DNA from: Nitrospirota bacterium
GTDB taxonomy: Bacteria; Nitrospirota; Nitrospiria; JACQCE01
NCBI GenBank assembly: GCA_016201765.1
Contig: JACQCE010000001.1
Location: 1-37,116, forward strand
Direction: 5' to 3'
Length of the DNA: 37,116 nucleotides
Positions 26,135-34,504 of this stretch are shown in pieces. Both the position numbers and the translations under genes were made by a program. Under the pieces are notes generated by a model, which did no database searches, was not told where the DNA came from, and saw nothing but the letters and a program-made list of their open reading frames with translations. The stretch's first letter is position 1. Every line of letters begins with the position of its first letter.

Positions 26135-26780
26135 CGTGGGGCCGAATGCGAACAGCGTGTCTGCCGGGATGCCCGCCACAGTGGCGTGCCGGTTGACTGG
26201 ACTGATGCTGGCGCTTGGAGCCTGTCTCTGGCTGGGCGGGTGCGGCGGGGGTGATGGCGCGGCGCCGGCCAAAGCGCCGACGCCGGCCAAGCCGCCGGCC
26301 CCGGCAAAAACGGCTCCGGCCGACGCCAAACCGGCGGCCACGGCCCCTGCGCCGGCTCCGGCCGCTCAAGGCCCCGCTCCCGCGATGCCCGGTGGGCAGG
26401 CGATCTTGGCGGAGGCGGCCGAGGGTCAGAGCTATTTCTATCGGGCCGGCGGACGCCGGGACCCGTTTCGTTCGATCATCGTATCGGGCGGAGCGTCAAC
26501 CGGGTCGATGACGAATCCACTGCAGCAATATTCGGTGAAGGACTTGAAATTGATTGCCGTGATCTGGGGGCAGTTGAGGACGGGAGCGATGATTGAAACA
26601 CCCGATGGGAAGGGCTACACGGTCTATGTCGGCACCACGGTGGGCAACAGGGAGGGCGTCGTCAAACAGATCAAGCCGGATCAGCTTGTGGTCAGGGAAC
26701 AATACACGGATATTTTTGGAGAGCGGAAAGAGGAGTTGGTCGTGTTGGACCTGCACCTCCCAGAGGAGGGGTTGAAATGA
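26127..26780 (+). CDS. pilP: Type IV pilus lipoprotein PilP
   Basis: PilP is a lipoprotein that joins PilN/PilO to the PilQ secretin. The 217-residue product has a hydrophobic signal ending in the lipobox LGGC at about residue 34, then about 60 residues of Ala/Pro/Lys low-complexity linker. The conserved domain follows with YRAGGRRDPFRSI, QYSVKDLKLIAVIWG, ETPDGKGYTVYVGTTVGNR and a final ELVVLDL. ATG 26127 overlaps pilO; ATG 26169 would give a shorter, more typical signal peptide. The stop overlaps pilQ (ATGA). Confidence 0.93.
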   Translation: MSDVGPNANSVSAGMPATVACRLTGLMLALGACLWLGGCGGGDGAAPAKAPTPAKPPAPAKTAPADAKPAATAPAPAPAAQGPAPAMPGGQAILAEAAEGQSYFYRAGGRRDPFRSIIVSGGASTGSMTNPLQQYSVKDLKLIAVIWGQLRTGAMIETPDGKGYTVYVGTTVGNREGVVKQIKPDQLVVREQYTDIFGERKEELVVLDLHLPEEGLK

Positions 26781-29302
26781 GCCAGTGGTGGTTTCGTGCG
26801 ATCTTGAGCGGCGGCATGTTATTCGCGCTCGGGTGCGCGGCGCAGTCGACAAACATACAGACGGCGGCCTCGACCGACCCGCAAATCCGCCTCCATGTGG
26901 ACACGCAGCCGGAGGGCGTGCAGCTGGTCATTGACGGCGATACCCCGCTGGTCTACACGGCGTTCCGACTGCCCGATCCACCGCGGTTGATTCTGGACCT
27001 GGCCGGCGTGTCACTCGAGCCGGGCCAGCAATCGATTCAGGTCGATCATGGCGCGGTCACGACCATTCAGCCGACAGCCGGAACGGCCGGCAGCCATAAC
27101 ACCAGGATCGAAGTGGGATTGACGCAGTTGGTCGACTACCAGCTTCGGCCGAACGGCAACAAGTTGCAGGTCACGATTGCGGCTCCATCGACAGCCGGAA
27201 CGCCGATCAATACGGCTGATGCGTCTCCATCGGCGCCTTCCATTGCAGGGACATCACCGGCCGCGCAACAGGCGCCGCCGGCCGCCGCGTCATCTTCATC
27301 CGTTGCGGAGGCCTCAGCGGCGCCGGACGCCACTGAGCCGTCCGAACGGCCGACGGCGGATCATCCAATGACGTCCAATTCGGCAATGACGTCCACTGCG
27401 GCGACGACGCCCGAAGCGCCGGCGCCCCCGAGTGCGCCACCGATGACACTGCCCGATGCCACCGCGGTGACGGCCATCCATATCAACCGCGGCGGCCCCG
27501 CATTGGTGGTCGCCATTGAAGGGAACGGACAATTCCATCCCCAGACGATGCTGTTGAGCGGCCCTCGTTTGGTGATTGACCTGCCCGGCGCGAGCGCCCG
27601 GTTGCGCCCGCGCATTGCGGTCAACGAGCCCCTGCTCAAGCAGATTCGGATCGGCACACATCAGGATCCCCGAAAGGTTCGGGTGGTGATGGATCTGGCC
27701 GGCTCTGTGACATACGAGGTCACCCAAGAGGCGGGCACGCTGCATGTGTCCTTGACCTCCTCGACGGCCACCCCGGCGGGTTCCCCGGACGCCGAGGGGC
27801 GCCGTCACTCGACCGCCACCGACTCCTCCCATCAGCCCGCGCCGGCTGCTCCAAACGGCGTGACGGAGGCGACAACTCCGGCACCAAACGCGGCGCCGAT
27901 TGAACGCGCCCCGGCCTCCGCGGTGAAACCGATTGGAGACGCCAGGGTGAAGGACGTGGCGCTGCCGGTGCCGGCCCTGCCGAAAAAGGCGATGAACGTG
28001 CAAATGTCCTCCAACGGAGCCGACAAAACCGGAGCGCCGAAGACGGGGGACATTGGTCAAAAACAGTTCACCGGACGGCTCATTTCCCTGGATTTTCAGG
28101 ATGCCGACCTGGACAACGTGCTGAGATTGATGGCCGATGTCAGCGGGATGAACATCGTCGTCGGCGAAGGTGTCAAGGGCAAGGTCACGGTCAAGCTGCT
28201 GAATGTGCCGTGGGACCAGGCGCTTGATCTGGTCTTGCGCACGCATGGTCTGGGCCAGGCCCGAGAGGGCAATATCCTGCGGATCGACACGCTGAACAAT
28301 CTGGCCAAACAGCAGGACGACGAGGCCAAGGCGAAGGATTCAGCCACAAAGGCGGAGGATCTGATCACCCGCGTGATGTATGCCAATTACGCCGAGGCGA
28401 AGAAACTGGCCGACGCTCTGAAGAAGCATATGAGTCCGCGCGGCGATATCACGATCGACGACCGGACCAATGCTCTGATCGTCAAGGACATCAACTCGAG
28501 CGTGCAGGAGATCCTGGCCCTGCTCAAGGTGCTTGATACCAAGACGCCCCAGATTTTGATCGAGGCCAGAGTCGTTTCGGCCGACACCAACTTTGCTAGG
28601 GACCTGGGCGTGGCGTGGGGCGGCAGCGCCAAGACCACGACCGGCAGCAACCAGTTTGGGGTCATCACCGGTCCCACGGGGGACGTCTTTACGGGCTCTC
28701 AAAAAACACCCGCCCCGGGTTTTTTGGTGAATTTGCCGGCCAGCGGGCAGGCCGGCCCGTTGGGCAACCTGGGCTTCACCCTGGGCCGTCTGACCAGTAA
28801 TCCCTTGACGCTCGATCTTCGTCTTTCGGCGGGAGAGACGCAGGGGGTGAGCAAGACGATTTCGGCGCCCAAAGTGCTGGTGCTGGACAACCAGAAGGCG
28901 AGAATCGAGCAAGGCACGTCGGTGCCCTTTCAAACAACGTCCCAGCAGGGCACCAACACGATCTTCGTTTCGGCCAGCTTGATTCTGGAGGTCACGCCCC
29001 ATGTCACGCCGGACGGCAGCATTCTGATGGCGTTGACGATCTCGAACGACGAACCGGATTATGCCAAGGTGACCGACGCCGGCCCCCCGATCAAAAAGAA
29101 GGAGGCCAAAACGAACATCATGGTCAAGGATGGCGACACGGTTGTGCTGGGAGGCATCTATATTTCCACCAACTCGGATTCGGTCAGCGGACTTCCCTGG
29201 CTTCGCAATATCCCCATTTTTGGCTGGTTGTTCAAGCAGACGTCGAAAGCCAACTCCAACAATGAGCTACTGCTCTTTCTTACGCCCAAAATCGTGACCT
29301 AG
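26777..29302 (+). CDS. pilQ: Type IV pilus secretin PilQ
   Basis: PilQ forms the outer-membrane pore for the pilus. The 841-residue protein has a signal with a possible lipobox ALGC at residue 20 and a first AMIN domain near residues 38-130 ([15 protein letters not shown]). A long Ala/Ser/Pro/Thr linker leads to a second AMIN domain near 230-325 ([11 protein letters not shown]). Next come the secretin/STN domain around 430-500 ([22 protein letters not shown]) and an N1 domain with [11 protein letters not shown]. The secretin core ends in [15 protein letters not shown] and [10 protein letters not shown]. aroC begins 16 nt later. Confidence 0.97.
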   Translation: MSQWWFRAILSGGMLFALGCAAQSTNIQTAASTDPQIRLHVDTQPEGVQLVIDGDTPLVYTAFRLPDPPRLILDLAGVSLEPGQQSIQVDHGAVTTIQPTAGTAGSHNTRIEVGLTQLVDYQLRPNGNKLQVTIAAPSTAGTPINTADASPSAPSIAGTSPAAQQAPPAAASSSSVAEASAAPDATEPSERPTADHPMTSNSAMTSTAATTPEAPAPPSAPPMTLPDATAVTAIHINRGGPALVVAIEGNGQFHPQTMLLSGPRLVIDLPGASARLRPRIAVNEPLLKQIRIGTHQDPRKVRVVMDLAGSVTYEVTQEAGTLHVSLTSSTATPAGSPDAEGRRHSTATDSSHQPAPAAPNGVTEATTPAPNAAPIERAPASAVKPIGDARVKDVALPVPALPKKAMNVQMSSNGADKTGAPKTGDIGQKQFTGRLISLDFQDADLDNVLRLMADVSGMNIVVGEGVKGKVTVKLLNVPWDQALDLVLRTHGLGQAREGNILRIDTLNNLAKQQDDEAKAKDSATKAEDLITRVMYANYAEAKKLADALKKHMSPRGDITIDDRTNALIVKDINSSVQEILALLKVLDTKTPQILIEARVVSADTNFARDLGVAWGGSAKTTTGSNQFGVITGPTGDVFTGSQKTPAPGFLVNLPASGQAGPLGNLGFTLGRLTSNPLTLDLRLSAGETQGVSKTISAPKVLVLDNQKARIEQGTSVPFQTTSQQGTNTIFVSASLILEVTPHVTPDGSILMALTISNDEPDYAKVTDAGPPIKKKEAKTNIMVKDGDTVVLGGIYISTNSDSVSGLPWLRNIPIFGWLFKQTSKANSNNELLLFLTPKIVT

Positions 29303-29318
29303 GGGACCGACGGCGGGC

Positions 29319-30509
29319 ATGTTGCGCTATTTGAATGCGGGCGAGTCGCATGGCCAGATGCTGGTGGCGATCATTGAGGGGATGCCGGCCGGCGTGCCGG
29401 TCACGGCGGAGACCGTCGATCACGACCTGGCCAGACGGCAACGCGGCTATGGGCGCGGCGGGAGAATGAAAATCGAGCAGGATCGGGTTGAGTTCGTGTC
29501 CGGTGTGCGCAAAGGACGGACGATGGGGAGTCCCATCAGCCTGCTGGTGCGGAACAAGGATTGGGAGAATTGGAAGGAGATCATGTCGGTGGCGCCGGGA
29601 GAAACGTCAACGGAACGGGTGGTGACGCGACCCCGCCCCGGCCATGCCGATTTTGCCGGCGCGATCAAATACGGCCATACCGATCTCCGCAATGTGCTGG
29701 AAAAAGCCAGCGCACGGGAAACCACCATCCGGGTGGCCATCGGCGCCGTGGCCAAACAGTTGCTCGCCGAGTTCGGCATGAAGGTCGTCAGTTATACGGT
29801 GGAAATCGGCGGGGTTGCGTCGGACAGGGGCCGCCGGACGCCTGAGGAGTGCTTTGAACAGGCGGAGCGCTCGGAGGTGCGTTGCCCCGATGCCGCGGCC
29901 GAGGCCAAGATGATCGAACGGATCAACGAGGCGAAGGACAAGGGCGATACGCTCGGCGGCGTGTTCGAGGTGGTGGTGACCCATCCGCCCATTGGATTGG
30001 GCAGCTATGCCCAGTGGGACCGGCGGCTGAACGCCCGGCTGGCATTCGCCTTGATGAGCATCCAGGCGATGAAGGGGGTGGAGATCGGGTTGGGTTTCGA
30101 GGCGGCCCGTCGATTCGGCTCGGAGGTGCATGACGAGATTTTCTACGGTGATGAGGCCGCGGCGGCGACGTCGGGGAAAGCCCGGGGGAAGTTCTATCGG
30201 AAGACGAATAATGCCGGCGGATGCGAAGGGGGCATCACCAACGGACAGGACATCGTGCTGCGGGTGGCCATGAAGCCGATTTCCACGTTGTATTCGCCGC
30301 TGCAGAGTGTTGACATGAAGAGCAAGGAGCCGTTTCAAGCCTCGATCGAACGGTCCGATGTCTGCGCCGTGCCGGCGGCCGGTGTGGTGGGCGAAGCCGT
30401 GGTGGCGTTTGAAATGGCCGCGGCCATGACCGAAAAATTCGGCGGCGACAGTCTGATCGAAATGAAGCGAAATTACGATGGGTATATGAAAACGATTGAA
30501 GAGCTGTAA
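29319..30509 (+). CDS. aroC: Chorismate synthase
   Basis: AroC converts 5-enolpyruvylshikimate-3-phosphate to chorismate using reduced FMN, the last shared step of aromatic biosynthesis. The 396-residue protein has GESHG at residues 8-12, [15 protein letters not shown], the [14 protein letters not shown] segment and the KASARETT loop. It also has [13 protein letters not shown] near the C-terminal third. The length fits the longer bacterial type. It follows pilQ by only 16 nt, so it likely shares the pilus operon transcript. Confidence 0.98.
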   Translation: MLRYLNAGESHGQMLVAIIEGMPAGVPVTAETVDHDLARRQRGYGRGGRMKIEQDRVEFVSGVRKGRTMGSPISLLVRNKDWENWKEIMSVAPGETSTERVVTRPRPGHADFAGAIKYGHTDLRNVLEKASARETTIRVAIGAVAKQLLAEFGMKVVSYTVEIGGVASDRGRRTPEECFEQAERSEVRCPDAAAEAKMIERINEAKDKGDTLGGVFEVVVTHPPIGLGSYAQWDRRLNARLAFALMSIQAMKGVEIGLGFEAARRFGSEVHDEIFYGDEAAAATSGKARGKFYRKTNNAGGCEGGITNGQDIVLRVAMKPISTLYSPLQSVDMKSKEPFQASIERSDVCAVPAAGVVGEAVVAFEMAAAMTEKFGGDSLIEMKRNYDGYMKTIEEL

Positions 30510-30522
30510 CCGCACGAATAAA

Positions 30523-30551
30523 TTGACACAATGGGAAAAGTCCGTTACATT
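30523..30551 (+). promoter_or_regulatory. Sigma-70 promoter for aroK
   Basis: TTGACA (30523-30528), a 17-nt spacer and TACATT (30546-30551) match ten of twelve consensus bases. The predicted start near 30558 lies beyond the track's TTG start of aroK, which supports the downstream GTG start. It would allow aroK and its followers to be expressed apart from the pilus genes. Confidence 0.65.
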
Positions 30552-30583
30552 GTGAATTGGCTACTCTGAGCGAGGATACACAC

Positions 30584-31105
30584 GTGGTGTTGGTTGGGAT
30601 GATGGGCACTGGAAAAACCGCCGTCGGCCGGGCGCTGGCCCAGCGGCTTGGCCGGCCGTTCTATGATACCGATCATCTCATTGAATCACGAGAGGGACGA
30701 TCGGTCGCGGCCATCTTTGAAACGGAAGGGGAGTTGTATTTTCGTGATGTGGAGAGCGCAGTGATCCGCGAGACGACGGCGCACCCGGCGGCGGTCATTG
30801 CCACCGGCGGCGGCGCGTTGCTGCGGCGCGAAAATCGCGAGCGATTAAATCAGCGGGGATTGCTTGTCTGGCTGAAAGCGGATCTTCATGAAATGACACG
30901 GCGAGTCTCCATGACAAAGAACAAGAGACCTCTCTTGAAAGGCACGCCGCAGGCGGAACGGCTGAAGCAGCTGTTGACCGAACGTGAACCGCTCTATGCG
31001 GAAGCGGCGGTCACTGTTGAGACGACGGGGAAGAGTGTCGGCGAAGTGGTTTCGCTGATCGTGGGCCGTCTGCGCGGCCATCCGACAACGCAACAGGAGG
31101 AATAA
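30584..31105 (+). CDS. aroK: Shikimate kinase
   Basis: AroK phosphorylates shikimate at the 3-hydroxyl with ATP. The GTG at 30584 was chosen because GAGCGAGGA lies 7 nt upstream and the promoter's start site is near 30558; it yields 173 residues, the family norm. The track's TTG at 30557 would be almost leaderless. Motifs are the P-loop GMMGTGKT at residues 5-12, the shikimate-binding DTDHLIE near 28-34, ATGGGALL near 75, and the lid KNKRPLL. The TAA stop shares a base with the next ATG. Confidence 0.95.
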   Translation: MVLVGMMGTGKTAVGRALAQRLGRPFYDTDHLIESREGRSVAAIFETEGELYFRDVESAVIRETTAHPAAVIATGGGALLRRENRERLNQRGLLVWLKADLHEMTRRVSMTKNKRPLLKGTPQAERLKQLLTEREPLYAEAAVTVETTGKSVGEVVSLIVGRLRGHPTTQQEE

Positions 31106-31596
31106 TGAAACGACTCCTTGGAATATTGGCGGCCGGCCTGGTCAGCGCATCAGTATTTTGGGGATGCGGGACTGATGCGGGCTTTGAAGCGGTGGTGATC
31201 ATCGAGCAGAGCCCTCCCAGTGTCAGTTCGTCACCGGACACCGACCTCGGGATGATCGGTCCCGTGCAAATCCTGGTGCAGAAATCTGGAACCGATGACA
31301 CGCCCGTCCCTAATGCGAATATCAAGATTTTTGGAGGAGGGGCATCGGTTGCACCCTATTTCAATGGGACGGATTCCGGGTATATCTGGAAAGATTATGG
31401 TGCGACGCAGTTGGCGGGTGACGGCTTTGAATGGGATACTAGGACCGACGACCAGGGCGCCGTGACAGTGTTTTTGGTTGGACACACGTTTCTATGTCCT
31501 GGGACGGATGACATCAACGGCGGGATGGGCATTTCAGCCGTTATATCGGCGTCGGCCAACTCGTTTGATGTCCCGGTGACCATCAAGTGTTCCTGA
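31105..31596 (+). CDS. Small exported or lipoprotein-like protein, unknown function
   Basis: The 163-residue product has a signal sequence (MKRLLGILAAGLVSASVFWGC) with a cysteine that could be lipidated, although Trp at -2 makes the box atypical. The mature part is beta-rich, with PVQILVQKSGTDDTPVPNAN, TDDQGAVTVFLVG and a final SFDVPVTIKC, like bacterial Ig-type (Big) domains. A perfect AGGAGG precedes the ATG, which overlaps the aroK stop (TAATG). Its location in an aro operon does not suggest a role. No homologue was recognised. Confidence 0.65.
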   Translation: MKRLLGILAAGLVSASVFWGCGTDAGFEAVVIIEQSPPSVSSSPDTDLGMIGPVQILVQKSGTDDTPVPNANIKIFGGGASVAPYFNGTDSGYIWKDYGATQLAGDGFEWDTRTDDQGAVTVFLVGHTFLCPGTDDINGGMGISAVISASANSFDVPVTIKCS

Positions 31597-31645
31597 TGAC
31601 TGCCACGGGGTGTGCCGGCCGGCCGGCCCCACTCCGGTGTGTCAT
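31596..31645 (+). terminator. Strong 50-nt hairpin before aroB (possible terminator or attenuator)
   Basis: Starting at the last base of the preceding stop codon, the sequence folds on paper. ATGAC pairs with GTCAT and CCAC with GGTG. Six further pairs follow, then a small internal loop and GCCGG/CCGGC closing a CCGG loop, about 20 pairs in all. No run of T follows, so it is not a standard intrinsic terminator. A second small stem (ATCAG-TACG-CTGAT, 31658-31671) lies downstream. It may stabilise the upstream mRNA or attenuate aroB. Confidence 0.45.
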
Positions 31646-31704
31646 GGGATGCCGCCGATCAGTACGCTGATTGTCCGGTGATGCACCGCCGACGTCCATA
31701 AGCC

Positions 31705-32802
31705 TTGCCTACTCTTTCCGTCCGATTGTCCGACCGCGCCTACCCGATCGTCATTGGGCGTCACTGCCTGCCCCGGCTGGGGCGGCTGTTGAAGTCATTG
31801 GCTGCGGTTCGACGGATCGTGATCGTATCGGCGCCGCCCGTGTATCGACGGTACGGCCGCGCGATTCTTGCCTCGCTCAATGCGTCGGGATTTGAAGCCC
31901 GTGTGGTGACCGTTCCGGATGGCGAACGAGCCAAATCGCTCCGGTGGCTCTCGTATCTGTATGACCGCCTGGTCGAGGCCAGGTGCGACCGTGATGTCAC
32001 GGTGATTGCGCTGGGGGGGGGCGTCATCGGGGATCTGGCCGGTTTTGCCGCTTCGACCTATCTGCGCGGGGTGCGCGTCGTCCAGGTGCCCACCACGCTT
32101 GTGGCCCAGGTGGATGCCAGCATCGGCGGGAAAACCGCCGTCAATCATCCGAACGGGAAAAATTTGATTGGCACCTTCCACCAGCCGGCGCTTGTGCTGG
32201 CCGATGTGGCTGTGCTTCGAACGCTGCCCACGCGCGATCTGGTCGGGGGTCTGGCCGAGGTGGTGAAATACGGCGTCATTGCCGATCCGGCATTGTTTCA
32301 GTATCTGGAGCGCCATGCCCCGCGGTTGCTGGCCTGCGACCTGGCGGCGTTGGAGCGGATCGTGGTGCGTTCCGCCGCCATCAAAGCCGATGTGGTCGGT
32401 CGTGATGAGCGGGAAGGGGGGCTTCGGCGGATCCTCAATTACGGCCACACCCTGGGTCATGCCGTGGAGACGGTGACGGGATACCGCCGCGTTCACCACG
32501 GGGAGGCGATTGCCATCGGCATGGCTTTCGCGGCCCGGCTGGGCGTGCGGCTTGGGTTGTGCGGATGGAACTTGGTGGAGCGCCAGGATGGGTTGTTGCG
32601 CCGGATCGGGCTTCCCGCGCGGCTTCCCCAGGGGATTTCCACGAGCGGGTTGATGTCATCCATGGCTCATGACAAGAAAGTCAGGGGCGGCCGGTTGCAT
32701 TTTGTGCTGCCCCGGCGTGTAGGCGCCGTGGTGGTCAGGGCGGTCGATACCGCAGAAGTCCGGAGGGCACTGACGGCGTTTGCCGCCGACCGGCCTGGGT
32801 AG
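31705..32802 (+). CDS. aroB: 3-dehydroquinate synthase
   Basis: AroB makes 3-dehydroquinate from DAHP using NAD and a divalent metal, the second step of the shikimate pathway. The 365-residue protein starts at a TTG; an in-frame stop lies just upstream, so no longer start exists. It shows the NAD-binding GGGVIGDLAGFAAS near residue 105, PTTLVAQVDASIGGKTAVNH near 130, and the metal-binding NYGHTLGHAVE with HHGEAIAIGM further on. Its TAG stop lies within the end of the palindromic element that follows. Confidence 0.97.
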   Translation: MPTLSVRLSDRAYPIVIGRHCLPRLGRLLKSLAAVRRIVIVSAPPVYRRYGRAILASLNASGFEARVVTVPDGERAKSLRWLSYLYDRLVEARCDRDVTVIALGGGVIGDLAGFAASTYLRGVRVVQVPTTLVAQVDASIGGKTAVNHPNGKNLIGTFHQPALVLADVAVLRTLPTRDLVGGLAEVVKYGVIADPALFQYLERHAPRLLACDLAALERIVVRSAAIKADVVGRDEREGGLRRILNYGHTLGHAVETVTGYRRVHHGEAIAIGMAFAARLGVRLGLCGWNLVERQDGLLRRIGLPARLPQGISTSGLMSSMAHDKKVRGGRLHFVLPRRVGAVVVRAVDTAEVRRALTAFAADRPG

Positions 32803-32938
32803 TGGGCCAGTTTCACCGCAATATGGCGCAAAAATAGGGACACGTCCTAATTTCTCCGTTCTACGTGCGGTAACCAACGAAATTAGGACGTATCCCCATT
32901 TTTGCCATGGGTTGCCGTCATCAAACTGACCCACTACC
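32798..32938. repeat. 141-bp imperfect palindromic element (MITE/REP-like)
   Basis: The outer arms GGTAGTGGGCCAGTTT (32798-32813) and AAACTGACCCACTACC (32923-32938) pair at 15 of 16 positions. The inner arms 32823-32853 and 32880-32908 pair over about 28 bases with few mismatches and include GGACACGTCCTAATTT against AAATTAGGACGTATCC. The loop is 26 nt. It has no frame of its own. The layout suggests a miniature inverted-repeat or RAYT-associated element, inserted between aroB and the GAF-ANTAR gene. It might also end transcription. Confidence 0.8.
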
Positions 32939-33012
32939 GACCGGGTGCTGCGCTAGCTATCAGCTTTTGTTCTGTGCTATCTTTCCGCATTGAACCAACG
33001 TCGTCGCCACCC

Positions 33013-34254
33013 ATGCCGGCACACCTCAACCTGAAACAGCAGCTTCGCCGCAAGATCGGAGAGGTCGAACTGCTTCACCGGTTGAGCGAAACCGTCAGCA
33101 GCACGCTCGATCTGGATGCGATTCTCCGCCATCTGGCGGACATGGTGGCGGACGTGACCCGCGCGGACGCCTGCCTCCTCTATCTGCTGGACAGCGCGAA
33201 AGGGGAGCTGGTGCTCCGGGCGTCGAAAAACCGCCATCCGAAATTGATCGGCCGCATCACCCTGGAAATGGGAGAGGGCATCACCGGCTGGGTGGCCAAG
33301 GAGCGGACCCCCGTGAAGATCGCCCGTCATGCCAGCGACGACCCCAGGTTCAAGTTTTTTCACAACCTTCCCGAAGACCGGTATCAGGCCTTTTTGTCGA
33401 CGCCCATGATCCATCACGGGCGCGTGGTCGGCGTCATCAATGTCCAGCACAAGCGGCCGCACCAGCACACGCCCGATGAGGTGGCGCTGATCGAGACGAT
33501 CGCCCGCCACGCAGGCGCTGCGATCGAGAACGCCCGGTTGTTCGCCTCGATGAAGGAAAAGGCCAGGCAGGTTGAGATGCTCTCCCAGGTCAGCCAGACG
33601 ATCGCGTCAAACCGCTATCTCGAGGAAATTCTTCAACTGATCGTGACCATGACGGCGCAGGTGATGGGCTCCGCCATCTGCGCGATCATGCTGGTCGATG
33701 ACGACCGCCAGCAGCTGTCGATCAAGGCGACCCAGAGCCTCAGCGACGCCTATCGCAACAAGCCGCCGCTTCGCATCGGCGAGAGCATCAGCGGCCGGGC
33801 CGTCAAGGAGCGCCGGCCGCTTGCCGTCCTGGACGTGACCCGGGAGCCCGGCTACATGTATCCTGACGTCGCCAGGAAAGAGGGGCTGTGCTCGCTGCTC
33901 TCCGTGCCGATGATGATGAAGGATCGCGTCATTGGCGTCATCAACAGTTACACCTCCCAGCCGCATCCCTTTGCGCCCGAAGAGATTCAAGTTTTGTCGG
34001 CCGTGGCCAATCAGGCCGCCGTGGCGATCGAACATACCCGGCTGATGGAGCGTTCGCTCGCCATGCAGGAGGCCCTCGAGAGCCGCAAGCTGGTTGAGCG
34101 GGCCAAGGGGATGTTGATGCGCCAGCGGGGGATTTCTGAAGAGCTGGCGTTTCAATTGCTGCAGCGCCAGAGCATGAACAGCCGCAAGAGCATGCGAGAA
34201 GTCGCCGAGGCGGTTTTGCTGGCGACCTCATTACACGACTCCGACCGCCGCTAG
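33013..34254 (+). CDS. GAF-GAF-ANTAR putative transcription antiterminator
   Basis: ANTAR domains bind paired hairpins in nascent RNA and stop termination. The 413-residue protein from ATG 33013 has a short helix-rich start with HRLSETVSSTLDLDAIL. A first GAF domain spans roughly residues 22-165 and a second roughly 190-340 (SLLSVPMMMKDRVIGVINSY). A C-terminal ANTAR helix bundle lies around 350-405 (SRKLVERAKGMLMRQRGISEELAFQLLQ, in pieces). The track's start at 32902 lies inside the palindromic element. No kinase or receiver domain is present. The signal and RNA targets are unknown. Confidence 0.88.
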   Translation: MPAHLNLKQQLRRKIGEVELLHRLSETVSSTLDLDAILRHLADMVADVTRADACLLYLLDSAKGELVLRASKNRHPKLIGRITLEMGEGITGWVAKERTPVKIARHASDDPRFKFFHNLPEDRYQAFLSTPMIHHGRVVGVINVQHKRPHQHTPDEVALIETIARHAGAAIENARLFASMKEKARQVEMLSQVSQTIASNRYLEEILQLIVTMTAQVMGSAICAIMLVDDDRQQLSIKATQSLSDAYRNKPPLRIGESISGRAVKERRPLAVLDVTREPGYMYPDVARKEGLCSLLSVPMMMKDRVIGVINSYTSQPHPFAPEEIQVLSAVANQAAVAIEHTRLMERSLAMQEALESRKLVERAKGMLMRQRGISEELAFQLLQRQSMNSRKSMREVAEAVLLATSLHDSDRR

Positions 34255-34504
34255 TCCCCGCTCGTTTCCTCTTATTACATGTTCCCCCCCTTGTTGCGCC
34301 CTCCCCCCCGTATTGTGGGCACGGTCTGTGTACCCGCTTCCATAGCTGTGAAAATGGCTACCCCTTTTTAAATCTCCCACATCGCTGGTTGATGAGGGGT
34401 GAAATTACATAACTATTTGAGAATACATATTATTTCAATGATTGTTGCTGCGTCGCCGTCTGGCACTCAAGTTGCACCCCATTCAGGCAGAGGACAGAGA
34501 AACC
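34255..34504. other. Intergenic region before the minor-pilin operon
   Basis: This 250-nt gap has C-runs, a possible weak hairpin (GGGCAC...GTACCC, 34317-34335) and a T-run after GGCTACC (34353-34370) that might end the ANTAR transcript. It is then AT-rich up to the sigma-54 promoter at 34461. An enhancer for an NtrC-type activator would be expected in the AT-rich part, but no clear inverted repeat was recognised. Confidence 0.45.
34461..34476 (+). promoter_or_regulatory. Consensus sigma-54 (-24/-12) promoter for the minor-pilin operon
   Basis: TGGCAC (34461-34466), five bases and TTGCA (34472-34476) reproduce the sigma-54 consensus exactly, with ten bases between the invariant GG and GC. 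Initiation is predicted near 34487, about 18 nt before the fimT ATG, so the leader is very short and holds the GAGGA ribosome-binding site. rpoN itself is encoded at 19895-21367. Confidence 0.82.

Noticed and set aside
27136-27440. Low-complexity Ala/Ser/Pro/Thr stretch in pilQ as a frameshift or foreign insert
   Set aside because: The reading frame is continuous and both flanking AMIN domains are intact; such linkers are common in PilQ proteins.
31596-31671. Paired hairpins before aroB as an ANTAR target
   Set aside because: The loops are CCGG and TACG, four bases each, not hexaloops with A1/G4, so the known ANTAR recognition pattern is not met.
32902-33012. N-terminal extension of the GAF-ANTAR protein from ATG 32902
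   Set aside because: The first 37 residues fall in or just after the palindromic element and do not resemble a GAF-protein start; ATG 33013 begins the conserved region.
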